NCBI GenBank assembly: GCA_021810815.1
Contig: JAJZHR010000052.1
Location: 1-9,805 of the forward strand
Length of the DNA stretch: 9,805 bases
Direction of reading: 5' to 3'
Origin: Acidobacteriota bacterium
GTDB lineage: Bacteria > Acidobacteriota > Terriglobia > Terriglobales > Acidobacteriaceae
Part shown: piece by piece, positions 1 through 7,113 of the stretch
Position numbering within the stretch: the first letter of the stretch is position 1
Layout: every line of letters begins with the position of its first letter
Program-made: the position numbers and the translations under genes
Notes under the pieces: model-generated
The model's database searches: none
The model's input: the letters and a program-made list of their open reading frames with translations, nothing else
Told to the model about the DNA's origin: nothing

Positions 1-2873
1 ACGGAGGCGCATGTGCGCCGGGGGATTTCACGGGTGTGGCGAACATCGGAGCGCCGCAGGTTTCGAACGACGAGGCGCTTCTGGATGCTCCTTACCTTCT
101 TGACCCGGCGCTGCCTGCGAACGTGATCGTGGGCACGTGCAGGGTGTGGCGGGGGCCGGGATCGGGAGGGACGGGATGGTCGGCGTCGAACGTGCTCAGC
201 TCGATGCTGGACGGAGCGCAGCAGGCGGCGTGCTCGGGCAACGCGCTGGTGCGGTCGCTGGCTGCGGGAGGGCCGTACACAACGGCGAGTTCGACGCAGA
301 ACTCAGGGTCGGAGGTGCTCTACGCGGGGATGGCCGGTCTGCTCGATGGCGGAGGAGCAGCGTCGGGGCACCTGTTCACCACGACCACTGCGAATACGGC
401 CAGCGGCACCAGCATCTGGACCGATCTCTATCGGTCGCAGGTGACCAATGATGCAGCGAATGCGGGCCAGTTCAATCCTGGCGGCTTCGATGTTTCGAGC
501 ATCTTCGCCGATCCGCACGACACATCGGGGAAGACGGTTTATGCGACGGTGATGGGCTTCTCCGGCAGCGGAGTGAGTGCGCCCCACGTGTACGCGTCGA
601 GCGATGGCGGCGTCCACTGGGCGAACATTTCCGGCAATCTGCCGAATGCTCCTGCGAACAGCGTAGTGGTGGATCCGAACGACGCGAACACGGTGTATGT
701 GGCGATGGACACCGGGGTGTATGTGACGCAGCAAATCTCCACCTGCTCCACGCCGACGGTGAATTGCTGGACGGCGTTCGGTGTGGGCCTGCCCAATGCG
801 CCAGCGATGGAATTGGGGGAGACGCTGGCGACCAATGGCAGTGGAGGGGTTCCCCAACTGCGCGTTGCGACCTATGGCCGGGGCGTGTGGCAGATTCCCC
901 TGCTGGGCCCGGCGGCGGCAGGACCGGCTGCGGCGATGACGCTGACTCCGCCCAGCCTGACATTTGGCAATCAGCAGGAGCAGACGCTGAGCGCTGCGCA
1001 GACGATCAGCGTCGCCAACACCGGGAATGCTCCGCTGACGGTGACGCGGACCGCGCTGATCGGCAACTTTACGGAGACGGACAATTGCGTGTCCGGCTCT
1101 CCCATCGCAGCTGGCTCCGACTGCCAGGCGCAGGTGACGTTTCTGCCGAGCGGACTGGGAACGCGGGGAGGGACGATCACTTTCTATGGCAATGTAAGCG
1201 GTGGACAGGCGCAGGCGGTGCTCACAGGGACGGGAACGGCGGGAGCGAGCGTGGTGCTGGATCCGCTGACGCTCACCTTTGGGAATACGACGGTCGGAGC
1301 CGCGAGCGCTGCGCAGAACATCACTATTTCGAACACCAGCGGTGCCACGGTGAGTCTGCAGACTCCGGTCGTCAGCGGCGATTTTGTCCTTTCGGCCAAT
1401 ACGTGCGGAGCGTCGCTAGCGCCGAGCGTTGGCTGCACGGTTTCCATCGCTTTCAAGCCAACTGCGACCGGATCGAGGTCGGGCATGTTTTCCATCACGG
1501 ATGGCGTGGGGACACAGACGGCGGCTCTGTCTGGGACGGGATATGCGCCTGCGACGGACACGCTTGCGCCGCTCAGTCTGGGCTTCGGGGCGCAGCAGTT
1601 GAATACGGCAAGCCCGGCGCAGCAGGTGACGCTGACCAATACGGGCGATGCAGCTCTGACGTTGATCGCGGCGCAGGTTGTCGCGGGCGACTTCACGGTC
1701 GTGAACGGCTGCGGCAACTCGCTCGCGGGACACGCCTCCTGCTCCATCAGCGTCAGTTTCCTTCCAAAGAATGTGGGCGCTGAGAGCGGCTCGCTGACGG
1801 TCACGGATGAATTCAAGACGCAGACCGTCGCCCTGAGCGGGACGGGCACTGCTCCAGCGGGAGTTTCCCTTGCGCCGTCGCAACTGGTGGATTTCGGAAC
1901 AGCGAGCGTTGGCGTTGCGAGCGCGCCGCAGATCATCACGCTGACCAACAACGGAGGCGAGCCTCTGGTGATTTCAGGTGCGGCCGCGAGCGGCGATTTC
2001 GCTTTGCTGCCGGGCCAAACCACATGCCCGGTGGGATCCGCGAGCGGCCTGGCTGTGAACGCGAGCTGCGCCATGCAGGTCCAGTTCACGCCGAGTGCGG
2101 GCGGGGTGCGCTCGGGCGCATTGGCTGTGACCGACAACGCGCCTGGCTCGCCGCAGAGTTTGCGGCTTACGGGGATTGGGGTGGATTTCCAGTGGGCGTC
2201 CAACGGGCAGACGAGCGCAACGGTGGCCAGTGGACAGGCAGCTGCCTATTCGCTCACGCTGGCACCCCCGAACGGGACGACGGGGCTTGCAGCCGGGCAG
2301 GCGGTCGCGTCGCTGGCCTGTGCTGGTGCGCCGGCGCACGCGGTCTGCTCGGTGAGCCCGCAGACCGCCGACCTCAGCACGGCGACGACCGTCATCGTCA
2401 CCGTTGGCACCGGGGTGCAGGGCGCGTTCCTGCAATACCCGGCGGCTCCGGAGGGGTGGCCATCGCCTCCTGCGCGGCGGCGGCTCCCGCTGGATGATCC
2501 GGGCGGCGCGTTCCCTGCCTGGCTTGCCGCAGCGTTCCCTTTCGGCCTGCTTCAGGAGCGCAGACGCGTCTCGCGTCGTCGCAGGGAGCGCACGACTTCG
2601 GAGGCGGGATGTCGCTCAAGCAGTCGCGCAGATCGTCGCGCAGATTGCTCTCTGAAGCGCGGGATGGAGGGGTGCTTCTGGCTGGTCCTTGGCGCGATGC
2701 TGTTCTCGCTGGCAGGCTGCGGAACGGGCCGCCTGATTCCGGGAGGGACTTCCGGTGGAGGCGGCTCAGGGACGCCCGCTCTGCCGACACCTTCCGGAAC
2801 GTACAACATCACCGTGACGGCGACCTACTCCGGCCTGGTGAAGACCCAGCAACTGGTGCTGATCGTTCAGTGA
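1..2873 (+). CDS. Secreted modular protein: BNR/sortilin-like propeller end, four ASH-like repeats, Ig-like module (5' partial)
   Basis: The frame is open from the first complete codon at position 3, so the gene starts upstream; a GTG at 36 is the first in-window start codon but sits inside conserved-looking sequence. Residues here are counted from that GTG. Residues 1-290 look like the last blades of a beta-propeller, with an Asp-box (SSDGGVHW, 188-195) and blade-like strands such as NTVYVAMDTGVY. Residues 301-715 are four repeats of about 100 aa, each with an L-x-F-G start, an NTG/NNG turn, a Cys pair and a TGxG end, as in ASH/choice-of-anchor D proteins. Residues 716-795 resemble a bacterial Ig-like module. 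The tail has a short hydrophobic patch (829-839), an Arg cluster (842-852), a second hydrophobic stretch ending in LAGC (C895), a Gly-rich linker and a final beta-rich piece. It is probably extracytoplasmic. The function is unknown; adhesion or surface binding is a guess, and no catalytic residues were identified. Confidence 0.8.
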   Translation, partial: GGACAPGDFTGVANIGAPQVSNDEALLDAPYLLDPALPANVIVGTCRVWRGPGSGGTGWSASNVLSSMLDGAQQAACSGNALVRSLAAGGPYTTASSTQNSGSEVLYAGMAGLLDGGGAASGHLFTTTTANTASGTSIWTDLYRSQVTNDAANAGQFNPGGFDVSSIFADPHDTSGKTVYATVMGFSGSGVSAPHVYASSDGGVHWANISGNLPNAPANSVVVDPNDANTVYVAMDTGVYVTQQISTCSTPTVNCWTAFGVGLPNAPAMELGETLATNGSGGVPQLRVATYGRGVWQIPLLGPAAAGPAAAMTLTPPSLTFGNQQEQTLSAAQTISVANTGNAPLTVTRTALIGNFTETDNCVSGSPIAAGSDCQAQVTFLPSGLGTRGGTITFYGNVSGGQAQAVLTGTGTAGASVVLDPLTLTFGNTTVGAASAAQNITISNTSGATVSLQTPVVSGDFVLSANTCGASLAPSVGCTVSIAFKPTATGSRSGMFSITDGVGTQTAALSGTGYAPATDTLAPLSLGFGAQQLNTASPAQQVTLTNTGDAALTLIAAQVVAGDFTVVNGCGNSLAGHASCSISVSFLPKNVGAESGSLTVTDEFKTQTVALSGTGTAPAGVSLAPSQLVDFGTASVGVASAPQIITLTNNGGEPLVISGAAASGDFALLPGQTTCPVGSASGLAVNASCAMQVQFTPSAGGVRSGALAVTDNAPGSPQSLRLTGIGVDFQWASNGQTSATVASGQAAAYSLTLAPPNGTTGLAAGQAVASLACAGAPAHAVCSVSPQTADLSTATTVIVTVGTGVQGAFLQYPAAPEGWPSPPARRRLPLDDPGGAFPAWLAAAFPFGLLQERRRVSRRRRERTTSEAGCRSSSRADRRADCSLKRGMEGCFWLVLGAMLFSLAGCGTGRLIPGGTSGGGGSGTPALPTPSGTYNITVTATYSGLVKTQQLVLIVQ
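142..175 (+). other. Candidate G-quadruplex motif inside the first coding region
   Basis: Six G-tracts of three or more lie at 142-144, 151-155, 158-160, 164-166, 168-170 and 173-175, separated by loops of 6, 2, 3, 1 and 2 nt. This meets the usual G3+N1-7 quadruplex pattern with spare tracts and short loops, on the coding strand. It encodes the Gly/Arg-rich stretch RVWRGPGSGGTGW. In GC-rich coding DNA with Gly codons such motifs can arise by chance, so folding and function are unproven. Confidence 0.45.
936..2180 (+). repeat. Four tandem ASH-like protein repeats (protein-level repeat)
   Basis: Four diverged repeats of about 100 residues lie head to tail at roughly 936-1250, 1251-1556, 1557-1862 and 1863-2180. 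Each opens with LTFG, LGFG or VDFG, has an N-T/N-x-G turn, contains a GDF/GNF strand, and closes with F-x-P, G-x-x-(R/S)-S/G-G and TGxG. Each has one cysteine pair: C351/C363, C457/C467, C559/C569 and C664/C678 (numbering from the GTG at 36). The similarity shows in protein, not as exact DNA repeats, so it is an old duplication. Regular Cys pairs suggest disulfides and therefore an extracytoplasmic location; this is inference. Confidence 0.75.
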
Positions 2874-2880
2874 TGCATCA

Positions 2881-2898
2881 CCCCCTCTCTCATGGGGG
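2881..2898 (+). terminator. GC hairpin just after the stop codon; weak terminator candidate
   Basis: CCCCC (2881-2885) can pair with GGGGG (2894-2898) around an 8-nt loop, 7 nt past the stop codon. The same C-tract plus A2880 could instead pair with GGGGGT at 2912-2917, so two exclusive hairpins are possible. The stop codon itself lies in a perfect 10-bp palindrome, TGATGCATCA (2871-2880). No T-tract follows, so a standard intrinsic terminator is not supported; it could be a weak or Rho-assisted 3' end. Confidence 0.3.
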
Positions 2899-2927
2899 AA
2901 AGCGCCACAGGGGGGGTCATGATCTGC

Positions 2928-2961
2928 GGGGGATCGCGGGTGCGCCGGGGACCAACCGGGG
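2928..2961 (+). other. Candidate G-quadruplex motif in the intergenic gap
   Basis: G-tracts at 2928-2932, 2938-2940, 2947-2950 and 2958-2961 are separated by loops of 5, 6 and 7 nt, which fits the G3+N1-7 pattern. Two more G-tracts precede it at 2894-2898 and 2910-2916, with 11-nt gaps. It lies between the stop of the first gene and the AT-rich promoter candidate. A small inverted repeat, ACCGG (2955-2959) / CCGGT (2967-2971), overlaps its end. Any role in ending transcription or controlling the export operon is inference. Confidence 0.45.
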
Positions 2962-2999
2962 AGAAGCCGGTGAGGAACCGGAACAAGGGCAGCCAACAG

Positions 3000-3047
3000 T
3001 TGGTACGATTGCCGCGGTGGAAGCAAAGTACAATATCCGTTATATCC
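3000..3047 (+). promoter_or_regulatory. AT-rich promoter candidate for the polysaccharide export operon
   Basis: This is the main AT-rich patch in the GC-rich gap, 45-90 nt before the first gene of the operon. Possible sigma-70-like pairs are TTGCCG (3009-3014) with AATATC (3032-3037) at 17 nt, and TGGAAG (3018-3023) with TATATC (3041-3046) at 17 nt; TACAAT (3029-3034) is a good -10 without a good -35. ATATCC occurs twice, at 3033-3038 and 3042-3047. The exact promoter cannot be chosen; the call rests on base composition and position. Confidence 0.35.
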
Positions 3048-3077
3048 AGAGTTTGAGTGCGCGACGCCTGTCGTGAC

Positions 3078-3082
3078 GGGAG
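3078..3082 (+). promoter_or_regulatory. Ribosome binding site for the SLBB export protein
   Basis: GGGAG lies 9 nt before the ATG at 3092. It supports that start, which is also the one that gives an intact signal peptide. Confidence 0.55.
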
Positions 3083-3091
3083 CAGTTCCAC

Positions 3092-5746
3092 ATGTTTTTG
3101 TTGAGATCCTTGAAGCGGTTCCCAAAAGCGCGCATTCTTCTGCTCGCGACCCTGTGCACCCCGATGGCTCCCGCGCAATACAGTCCGTCCTCCGGGGCGG
3201 GCGCAGGGCAGCAGGGTGCGCCGGCCAGTTCGACCGACTCGCAGAGCGGGACGGGTTCTGCGCCTATGGATTTTCCGATGACCGTCCCTGGGCTGCCGCG
3301 CGGCAACTCCTCGCGGCCCATTGTTCTGCCGGGCACGCAGGGCTATCCGCAGGGAACCAATAATATGGGCGGTCAGTTCGCGCAGCAGCGACAGAGGGGA
3401 CTGGCTCCGAAGCTGACGGATTTTCAGCAACTGGTGGCGAGTTCGATCCGCACGGTGCTCCCCATCTTCGGCCAGGACCTCTTTCAGGATGTGCCCTCGA
3501 CCTTCGCTCCGGTGGACAATGTGCCGGTCACGCCGGAGTATGTGATTGGCCCAGGGGACGAGCTGCTGGTGCAGGCCTGGGGCCAGGTCACGCTGGATAG
3601 CCACTACACGGTGGATCGCACGGGCAATATCTACATTCCGCAGGTCGGCTCGGTGCATGTGGCCGGCCTGCCCTACGCGAAGATCACCGATGCGATCCGC
3701 AGCGAGATGTCGAAGGATTTCAAGAACTTCGACTTGAATGTGAACATGGGCCAGTTGCGGTCGATTCAGGTGTTTGTGGTGGGCCAGGCATCGCGGCCGG
3801 GGAGCTATACGATCAGTTCGCTGAGCACGCTGGTGAATGCTCTGTTTGCCACCGGCGGGCCTGCTCCAGAGGGAAGCCTGCGGGACATTGAGCTGAAGCG
3901 GGATGGCAAGGTGGTGGTGCATTTCGACATGTACGACCTTTTGTTGAAGGGCGACAAGTCGAAGGACGTCCAACTACTGCCCGGCGACGTGATTTACATT
4001 CCGCCAGCCGGAGAGATGGTCGCGATCGCGGGCAGCGTGAAGAACCCCGCGATTTACGAGCTGAAAGCGGGCAGCGGAGAGTCGAAAGCGGACAATACGG
4101 TGCAGGGGGCGCTTCAACTGGCAGGGGGTCTGTCGAATACGGCCTCGACGCAGGTGCACATCGAGCGCGTCTCCAACCATCGGGATCTGTCGGTGCTGGA
4201 TGTGAAGCTGCCGGCGGGGAATGCGGCGGAGTTGCGCAATGGGGACATTGTGGAGGTCTGGTCGATTGTGGATCGCTTCACGAATGCGGTTACGCTGCGC
4301 GGGAATGTGACCAATCCAGGAAGGTATGTGTGGCATCCGGGGATGCGTATCCGCGATCTGATCCCGAACAAGGAAGCTCTGCTCACCCGGAACTACTGGG
4401 AGAGGCACAACCTGCTGGGCGACTACAACCTCCAGTATTCGCCATTCAACCGGGCGATGCCGGTGGGCGCAGGCACCGGAGCAAATGCCTCTGGGCAAGG
4501 CGCGGGGCAAGGCGAAACTGGCCCATATGGAGTTGCGTCCGGGAACCTGCAGGGCGGGAGCGGGACGAATCAGGCAGGGCAGTCCGGGGCGGCTGGAGCG
4601 CCTTCGGGTGCGAATGGAGCCGCTGTCGGAGGGGCTGAGGGGGCCGCGATTGCGGCCTATTCGCAACAGACAACCGCATCTGGCGCCAGCAGAGATGCAA
4701 CGTCGGAAGGCCGCTCGCGATCCACGCTCGCTGCTGCCGCAACGGGACCATCGGGGGCGTTTTCGGCAGTCAATCAGGTGGTGCTTGTGGCTCCTGACAT
4801 TGACTGGAAGTATGCGGTCATCGAGAGGCAGAGTGCGAAGGATTTGAGCACCTCGCTGATTCCGTTCGATCTTGGGGGAGCGGTTCTTGAGGGCGACGAG
4901 AAGGACAACATCGAGCTGGAGCCGGGCGATGTGGTCACCATTTTCTCTACGGCTGATATCCGGGTGCCGCAGTCGCAGCGGACGCGCTACGTGCGTCTGG
5001 AAGGCGAGTTCGTCGCATCCGGCGTGTACAGCGTTCTGCCGGGAGAGACGCTGCGCCAACTGGTGATCCGGGCTGGCGGCTTGAGCCCGCATGCGTACCT
5101 GTATGGCGCGGACTTCACGCGCGAATCGCAGCGGCGCCTGCAGCAGCAGCGGCTGGACGAGTATGCGGATCAGTTGGAGACGGATGTGGGCGCGACTTCG
5201 GTCAAGGCGGCCACGGGAGCCGTGTCCTCCGCAGACGCGGCAGCTGCGCAAGCCGGTGCCAGCAGCGGAGCGGCCCTGGTCGCCAGGCTGCGGCTGGTGA
5301 GGGCTACAGGACGCATCGTGCTGGAGAGCAGGCCAGACAGCAAAGGGGCGGACTCCTTGCCGGATCTGCCTCTGGAGGACGGCGACACGTTCGTGGTTCC
5401 CATCATTCCATCGAGCGTCGATGTGGAAGGCGCGGTATACAGCCCCAACGCGTTCTTGTACGATCCGCACCGCCGGGTGGGCGATTACCTGCATATGGCT
5501 GGTGGAGGGACGCGCGACGCCGACACGAGCCGGTCCTTTGTTCTGCGCGCCGATGGGTCGGTGGTCAGCAGTCAGTTCCATTCTCCTCTGCGTTCCGGGT
5601 TTGACAGTGTCCGCATGTATCCCGGAGACACAATCGTGGTTCCGCAGAACCTGAGGAATGGATCCACGATGCGCTTCGTGCTGAACCTTTCTCAAATTAT
5701 TGGCCAGTTCGGTCTAGGGCTCGCGGCTGTCGCATTTCTTCTATAG
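3092..5746 (+). CDS. Outer-membrane polysaccharide export protein (OPX, Wza-like) with about five SLBB domains
   Basis: This 884-residue protein would form the outer-membrane/periplasmic channel that exports the polymer assembled by the locus. Residues 1-28 are a signal peptide with a basic start, hydrophobic core and APA|Q cleavage site. No lipobox is seen: Cys22 is preceded by Leu, so it is not a typical lipoprotein like Wza. A Poly_export domain follows (about 148-224) with the GPGD motif at 153-156. SLBB-like domains start near 225, 309, 399, 631 and 776, each with a V/L-x-G-x-V/A...PG-x-Y type opening. Between the third and fourth is a Gly/Ala/Ser-rich low-complexity insert (about 457-559). 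The last 25 residues (860-884) are a hydrophobic helix ending at the C-terminus, placed like Wza's pore helix. It is far longer than Wza (under 400 aa). The co-polymerase gene follows after 75 nt, which fits the classical OPX/PCP pairing. The family call is firm; the polymer is unknown. Confidence 0.92.
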   Translation: MFLLRSLKRFPKARILLLATLCTPMAPAQYSPSSGAGAGQQGAPASSTDSQSGTGSAPMDFPMTVPGLPRGNSSRPIVLPGTQGYPQGTNNMGGQFAQQRQRGLAPKLTDFQQLVASSIRTVLPIFGQDLFQDVPSTFAPVDNVPVTPEYVIGPGDELLVQAWGQVTLDSHYTVDRTGNIYIPQVGSVHVAGLPYAKITDAIRSEMSKDFKNFDLNVNMGQLRSIQVFVVGQASRPGSYTISSLSTLVNALFATGGPAPEGSLRDIELKRDGKVVVHFDMYDLLLKGDKSKDVQLLPGDVIYIPPAGEMVAIAGSVKNPAIYELKAGSGESKADNTVQGALQLAGGLSNTASTQVHIERVSNHRDLSVLDVKLPAGNAAELRNGDIVEVWSIVDRFTNAVTLRGNVTNPGRYVWHPGMRIRDLIPNKEALLTRNYWERHNLLGDYNLQYSPFNRAMPVGAGTGANASGQGAGQGETGPYGVASGNLQGGSGTNQAGQSGAAGAPSGANGAAVGGAEGAAIAAYSQQTTASGASRDATSEGRSRSTLAAAATGPSGAFSAVNQVVLVAPDIDWKYAVIERQSAKDLSTSLIPFDLGGAVLEGDEKDNIELEPGDVVTIFSTADIRVPQSQRTRYVRLEGEFVASGVYSVLPGETLRQLVIRAGGLSPHAYLYGADFTRESQRRLQQQRLDEYADQLETDVGATSVKAATGAVSSADAAAAQAGASSGAALVARLRLVRATGRIVLESRPDSKGADSLPDLPLEDGDTFVVPIIPSSVDVEGAVYSPNAFLYDPHRRVGDYLHMAGGGTRDADTSRSFVLRADGSVVSSQFHSPLRSGFDSVRMYPGDTIVVPQNLRNGSTMRFVLNLSQIIGQFGLGLAAVAFLL

Positions 5747-5821
5747 CATCGACGGGAATCCGGTTTGAAGCGCGTGCTCGCGGCGCAGACATGGTTCCCG
5801 TAGTTTTCTGAGAGAGCAAAG

Positions 5822-7078
5822 ATGCAGACTGAAGAGCAATTACGGGTGGGGGCGGAGGAAGAAGCCGGACATTCTGCTGCCGATCCGTCCGGCACCGCTG
5901 CGCACAACCAGACATTTGGCGAAGGCGACACGGATGAAGACTCGATTGACTTGCTTGCGATCGCGCTTGTCTTGTTGCGGTCGAAGCGGACGGTGCTCCT
6001 ATTCGCTCTGTGCGGTTTTGTCCTGGCGCTGATAGCTGGCTCCTTGATAAAGCCTGTGTACAAGGCGGAAGCCAGCTTTGTTCCGCCCAGCAGCAGTTCG
6101 AGCACGATGTCGGCGTTGGCGAGCCAGTTGACCGGGCTTGGAGCAGCAAAGGGTTCTGGCGATCTTTACGTGGGAATTCTGGAAAGCCAGGCGGTGGAAG
6201 ACGCTTTGATTGAGCGATTCCATCTGGCGTCGGTTTACAAGACGAAAAGGCTTAGCGACACGGAGCATGTCCTGGCGGGGAACAGCAAATTCGTCGCCGA
6301 TGCGAAGACATCGATCATCTCCATCCAGGTGCAGGATACCAACCCGCGTCTGGCGCGCGACCTTGCGGCTGCGTACCTCGATCAGTTGCATATTGAGAAT
6401 GGAAGGCTTGCCCTGACCGAGGCATCGCAGCGCAGGCTCTTCTTCGAGCAGCAACTGGAGAAGGAGAAGGACGCGCTGAGCGATGCCGAGGTGGATCTGG
6501 CGAAGACGGAGGAGGCCACCGGCTTCATCGCTCCAGCCAGCCAGACAGGCGCACAGCTGGGAACCATCGCAGAGACGCGTGCTGAGATCGCAGGCCGCGA
6601 GGTGCAGCTCGCATCGCTTCGTCAGGGAGCGACGGATCAGAATCCGGAAATCATTCGACTGACGACGGAGATCAAGAATCTGCAGGCCCAGCTGAAGCAG
6701 ATGCAGACCAGCGGCGCAGCAGGCATATCCGGAAACATTCCCACCTCGAAGGTTCCTTCGCTCGCGCTGGAGTACGTCCGCAAGGAGCGGGAAGTGAAGT
6801 ACCATGAGGCGCTGTTCGAGATGCTTGCGCGGCAACTCGAGGCGGCGCGGCTGGACGAGTCGCGCAACGCGCCAGTGCTCCAGGTGCTGGATTATCCGGC
6901 GATTCCAGACAAGAAGAGCTGGCCTCCGCGCGCGCTGCTGGCGCTTGGAGGATTGCTGTTGGGCGCATTTCTGGGGATGGTCTGGGCGCTTGTGCGCGAA
7001 CGCCTGCGGCAGTTGGAGAGTGATCCCGAGGTGGCAGCGCGCTTCGCAGAGTTGCGGAAGGCTGCCTCCCTTCGATAG
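5822..7078 (+). CDS. Wzz-like chain-length determinant / polysaccharide co-polymerase (no kinase domain)
   Basis: This 418-residue inner-membrane protein belongs to the Wzz/PCP family, which sets polymer length and links synthesis to the export channel. A charged cytoplasmic N-terminus precedes a Wzz-type entry (IDLLAIALVLLRSKR). TM1 is at about 57-76 and TM2 at about 371-392, with the WPPR motif (367-370) just before TM2, as in PCP proteins. The periplasmic part contains a long predicted coiled coil (about 200-305, heptad-like Leu/Glu/Gln) including the NPEIIRL segment. After TM2 there are only about 25 residues, with no Walker motifs or tyrosine cluster, so it has no fused BY-kinase. The ATG at 5822 has a modest GAGAG ribosome site 7 nt upstream. 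The 75-nt gap from the export gene shows no convincing promoter, so co-transcription is likely. Confidence 0.9.
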   Translation: MQTEEQLRVGAEEEAGHSAADPSGTAAHNQTFGEGDTDEDSIDLLAIALVLLRSKRTVLLFALCGFVLALIAGSLIKPVYKAEASFVPPSSSSSTMSALASQLTGLGAAKGSGDLYVGILESQAVEDALIERFHLASVYKTKRLSDTEHVLAGNSKFVADAKTSIISIQVQDTNPRLARDLAAAYLDQLHIENGRLALTEASQRRLFFEQQLEKEKDALSDAEVDLAKTEEATGFIAPASQTGAQLGTIAETRAEIAGREVQLASLRQGATDQNPEIIRLTTEIKNLQAQLKQMQTSGAAGISGNIPTSKVPSLALEYVRKEREVKYHEALFEMLARQLEAARLDESRNAPVLQVLDYPAIPDKKSWPPRALLALGGLLLGAFLGMVWALVRERLRQLESDPEVAARFAELRKAASLR

Positions 7079-7102
7079 ACGCAAGATCCAAATCGAACAA
7101 GC

Positions 7103-7106
7103 GGAG
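7103..7106 (+). promoter_or_regulatory. Ribosome binding site favouring the GTG start of rfbB
   Basis: GGAG lies 7 nt before the GTG at 7114. The in-frame ATG at 7129 has only a poor purine-rich stretch before it, so the GTG is preferred. The two starts differ by five residues (MEPRV). Confidence 0.45.
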
Positions 7107-7113
7107 CACCAGA

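Noticed and set aside
2404..2720. Possible frameshift in the first protein's Arg-rich tail
   Set aside because: The same frame gives recognisable sequence on both sides (Ig-like module before, LAGC and beta-rich end after), and other frames give no better continuation.
3000..3014. Sigma-54-like promoter (TGG...TTGC)
   Set aside because: The GG and GC elements are about 9 nt apart instead of the required 12.
2873..3076. A 67-codon frame starting with an ATG that overlaps the first gene's stop (TGATG), His-rich at its start
   Set aside because: It runs through the G-tracts, hairpins and promoter candidate, has no evident ribosome site, and its composition looks like translated GC-rich intergenic DNA.
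3149..3160. Cys22 of the export protein as a lipoprotein cleavage site
   Set aside because: The residues before it are A-T-L, and Leu at -1 does not fit a lipobox. A signal peptidase I site (APA|Q) lies just after.
3974..5695. Long open frame on the minus strand opposite the export protein gene
   Set aside because: It is the mirror of a strongly supported + strand gene. Its translation is Arg/His-rich with no domain, as expected from antisense frames in GC-rich DNA. The same applies to minus-strand frames at 5999-7084, 6892-8025 and 8343-9359.
5765..5793. Promoter between the export and co-polymerase genes (TTGAAG with GACATG)
   Set aside because: The -10 match is poor and the gap is short and GC-rich; co-transcription explains the layout better.
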